From contig CAIPUP010000129.1 of NCBI GenBank assembly GCA_903868285.1, positions 1-5,684 of the forward strand: a DNA stretch of 5,684 nt, written 5' to 3'. Under the pieces are notes generated by a model, which worked only from the letters and a program-made list of their open reading frames with translations, was not told the DNA's origin and made no database searches. A program made the position numbers and the translations under genes. Below, piece by piece: positions 5,583-5,684 of the stretch. Source of the stretch: an uncultured beta proteobacterium. Its GTDB lineage: Bacteria > Pseudomonadota > Gammaproteobacteria > Burkholderiales > SG8-39. Each line of letters opens with the position of its first letter. Positions within the stretch are counted from its first letter, which is position 1.

Positions 5583-5684
5583 TGGCCATGCAAGCCCCTT
5601 GCAAGCCATTTGCCAACCCCAAAAAAATTCATCCGATAACTTGCAAACGCAATCAATTTCACAAAAAAATAGAGAGCTTGATCC
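5583..5684. other. A/T-richer noncoding tail; probable breakpoint flank
   Basis: I see no gene here. Base composition shifts abruptly towards A/T relative to everything before it, with A7 runs at 5621-5627 and 5663-5669. The palindrome CTTGCAAG (5598-5605) is partly repeated as CTTGCAA at 5640-5646. This is where the N-terminal part of the Bug/TctC gene should lie, so the stretch marks either a deletion or insertion junction or the control region of a gene beyond the right edge. No -35/-10 pair is good enough to call. Confidence 0.45.

Noticed and set aside
5392..5622. A 76-codon minus-strand frame after livF
   Set aside because: It is in a different frame from the Bug/TctC remnant and has no family resemblance, so it is a shadow of the decayed gene.
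5621..5684. A7 runs read as T-runs of an intrinsic terminator on the minus strand
   Set aside because: No GC-rich hairpin precedes either T-run inside the window. For the run at 5663-5669 a stem could lie beyond the edge but cannot be seen.
1..5684. CRISPR array, tRNA or rRNA genes, complete insertion sequence
   Set aside because: There are no regularly spaced long repeats, no recognisable RNA gene and no transposase-like frame. The tandem repeats present are 8-12 nt without spacers.

Overview
The window is GC-rich bacterial DNA with short intergenic gaps. It reads as a chromosomal segment of a Gram-negative bacterium, probably a betaproteobacterium of the Burkholderiales type. That placement is inferred from three things: the style of the high-affinity ABC importer, the neighbouring ring-hydroxylating Rieske oxygenase, and a remnant of a Bug/TctC solute-binding protein, a family strongly expanded in Burkholderiales. 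No taxonomic marker gene is present.

Layout. Positions 1-465 (minus strand) hold the N-terminal 155 codons of a Rieske-type aromatic oxygenase that runs off the left edge. Positions 466-612 are a divergent control region with a good -10 element on the plus strand and a 7-bp inverted repeat. Positions 613-5384 (plus strand) are one tightly packed operon for a complete HAAT/Liv-type ABC importer, in the order binding protein, permease, permease, ATPase, ATPase (livK-livH-livM-livG-livF). The spacings are 39 nt, 33 nt, 0 nt and a 4-nt overlap. Positions 5385-5684 hold a perfect 11-bp inverted repeat, a broken C-terminal fragment of a Bug/TctC-type solute-binding protein on the minus strand, and an A/T-richer tail with no gene that I can support.

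How the parts work together. The periplasmic LivK-like protein would capture a small organic ligand and deliver it to the LivH/LivM channel, with LivG/LivF powering uptake. The transporter diverges from an oxygenase of the vanillate/dicamba O-demethylase type. The LivK and LivF sequences also resemble the HAAT subgroup found beside aromatic-degradation genes rather than classical leucine transporters. I therefore infer import of an aromatic (possibly methoxylated) carboxylate for the oxygenase. The substrate cannot be read from the sequence.

I do not see a wholly new system. The points most worth a second look are: (1) a chain of three identical-design mini-ORFs (Met-Thr-Arg-stop) from an 8-nt tandem repeat, each coupled by ATGA to the next and the last to livM; (2) an ATPase pair whose motifs predict one consensus and one degenerate ATP site; (3) exactly two cysteines in mature LivK; (4) the Bug/TctC remnant with an in-frame TGA where the family usually has Arg; (5) short tandem duplications at three places in the operon, one giving LivG a His-rich tail.
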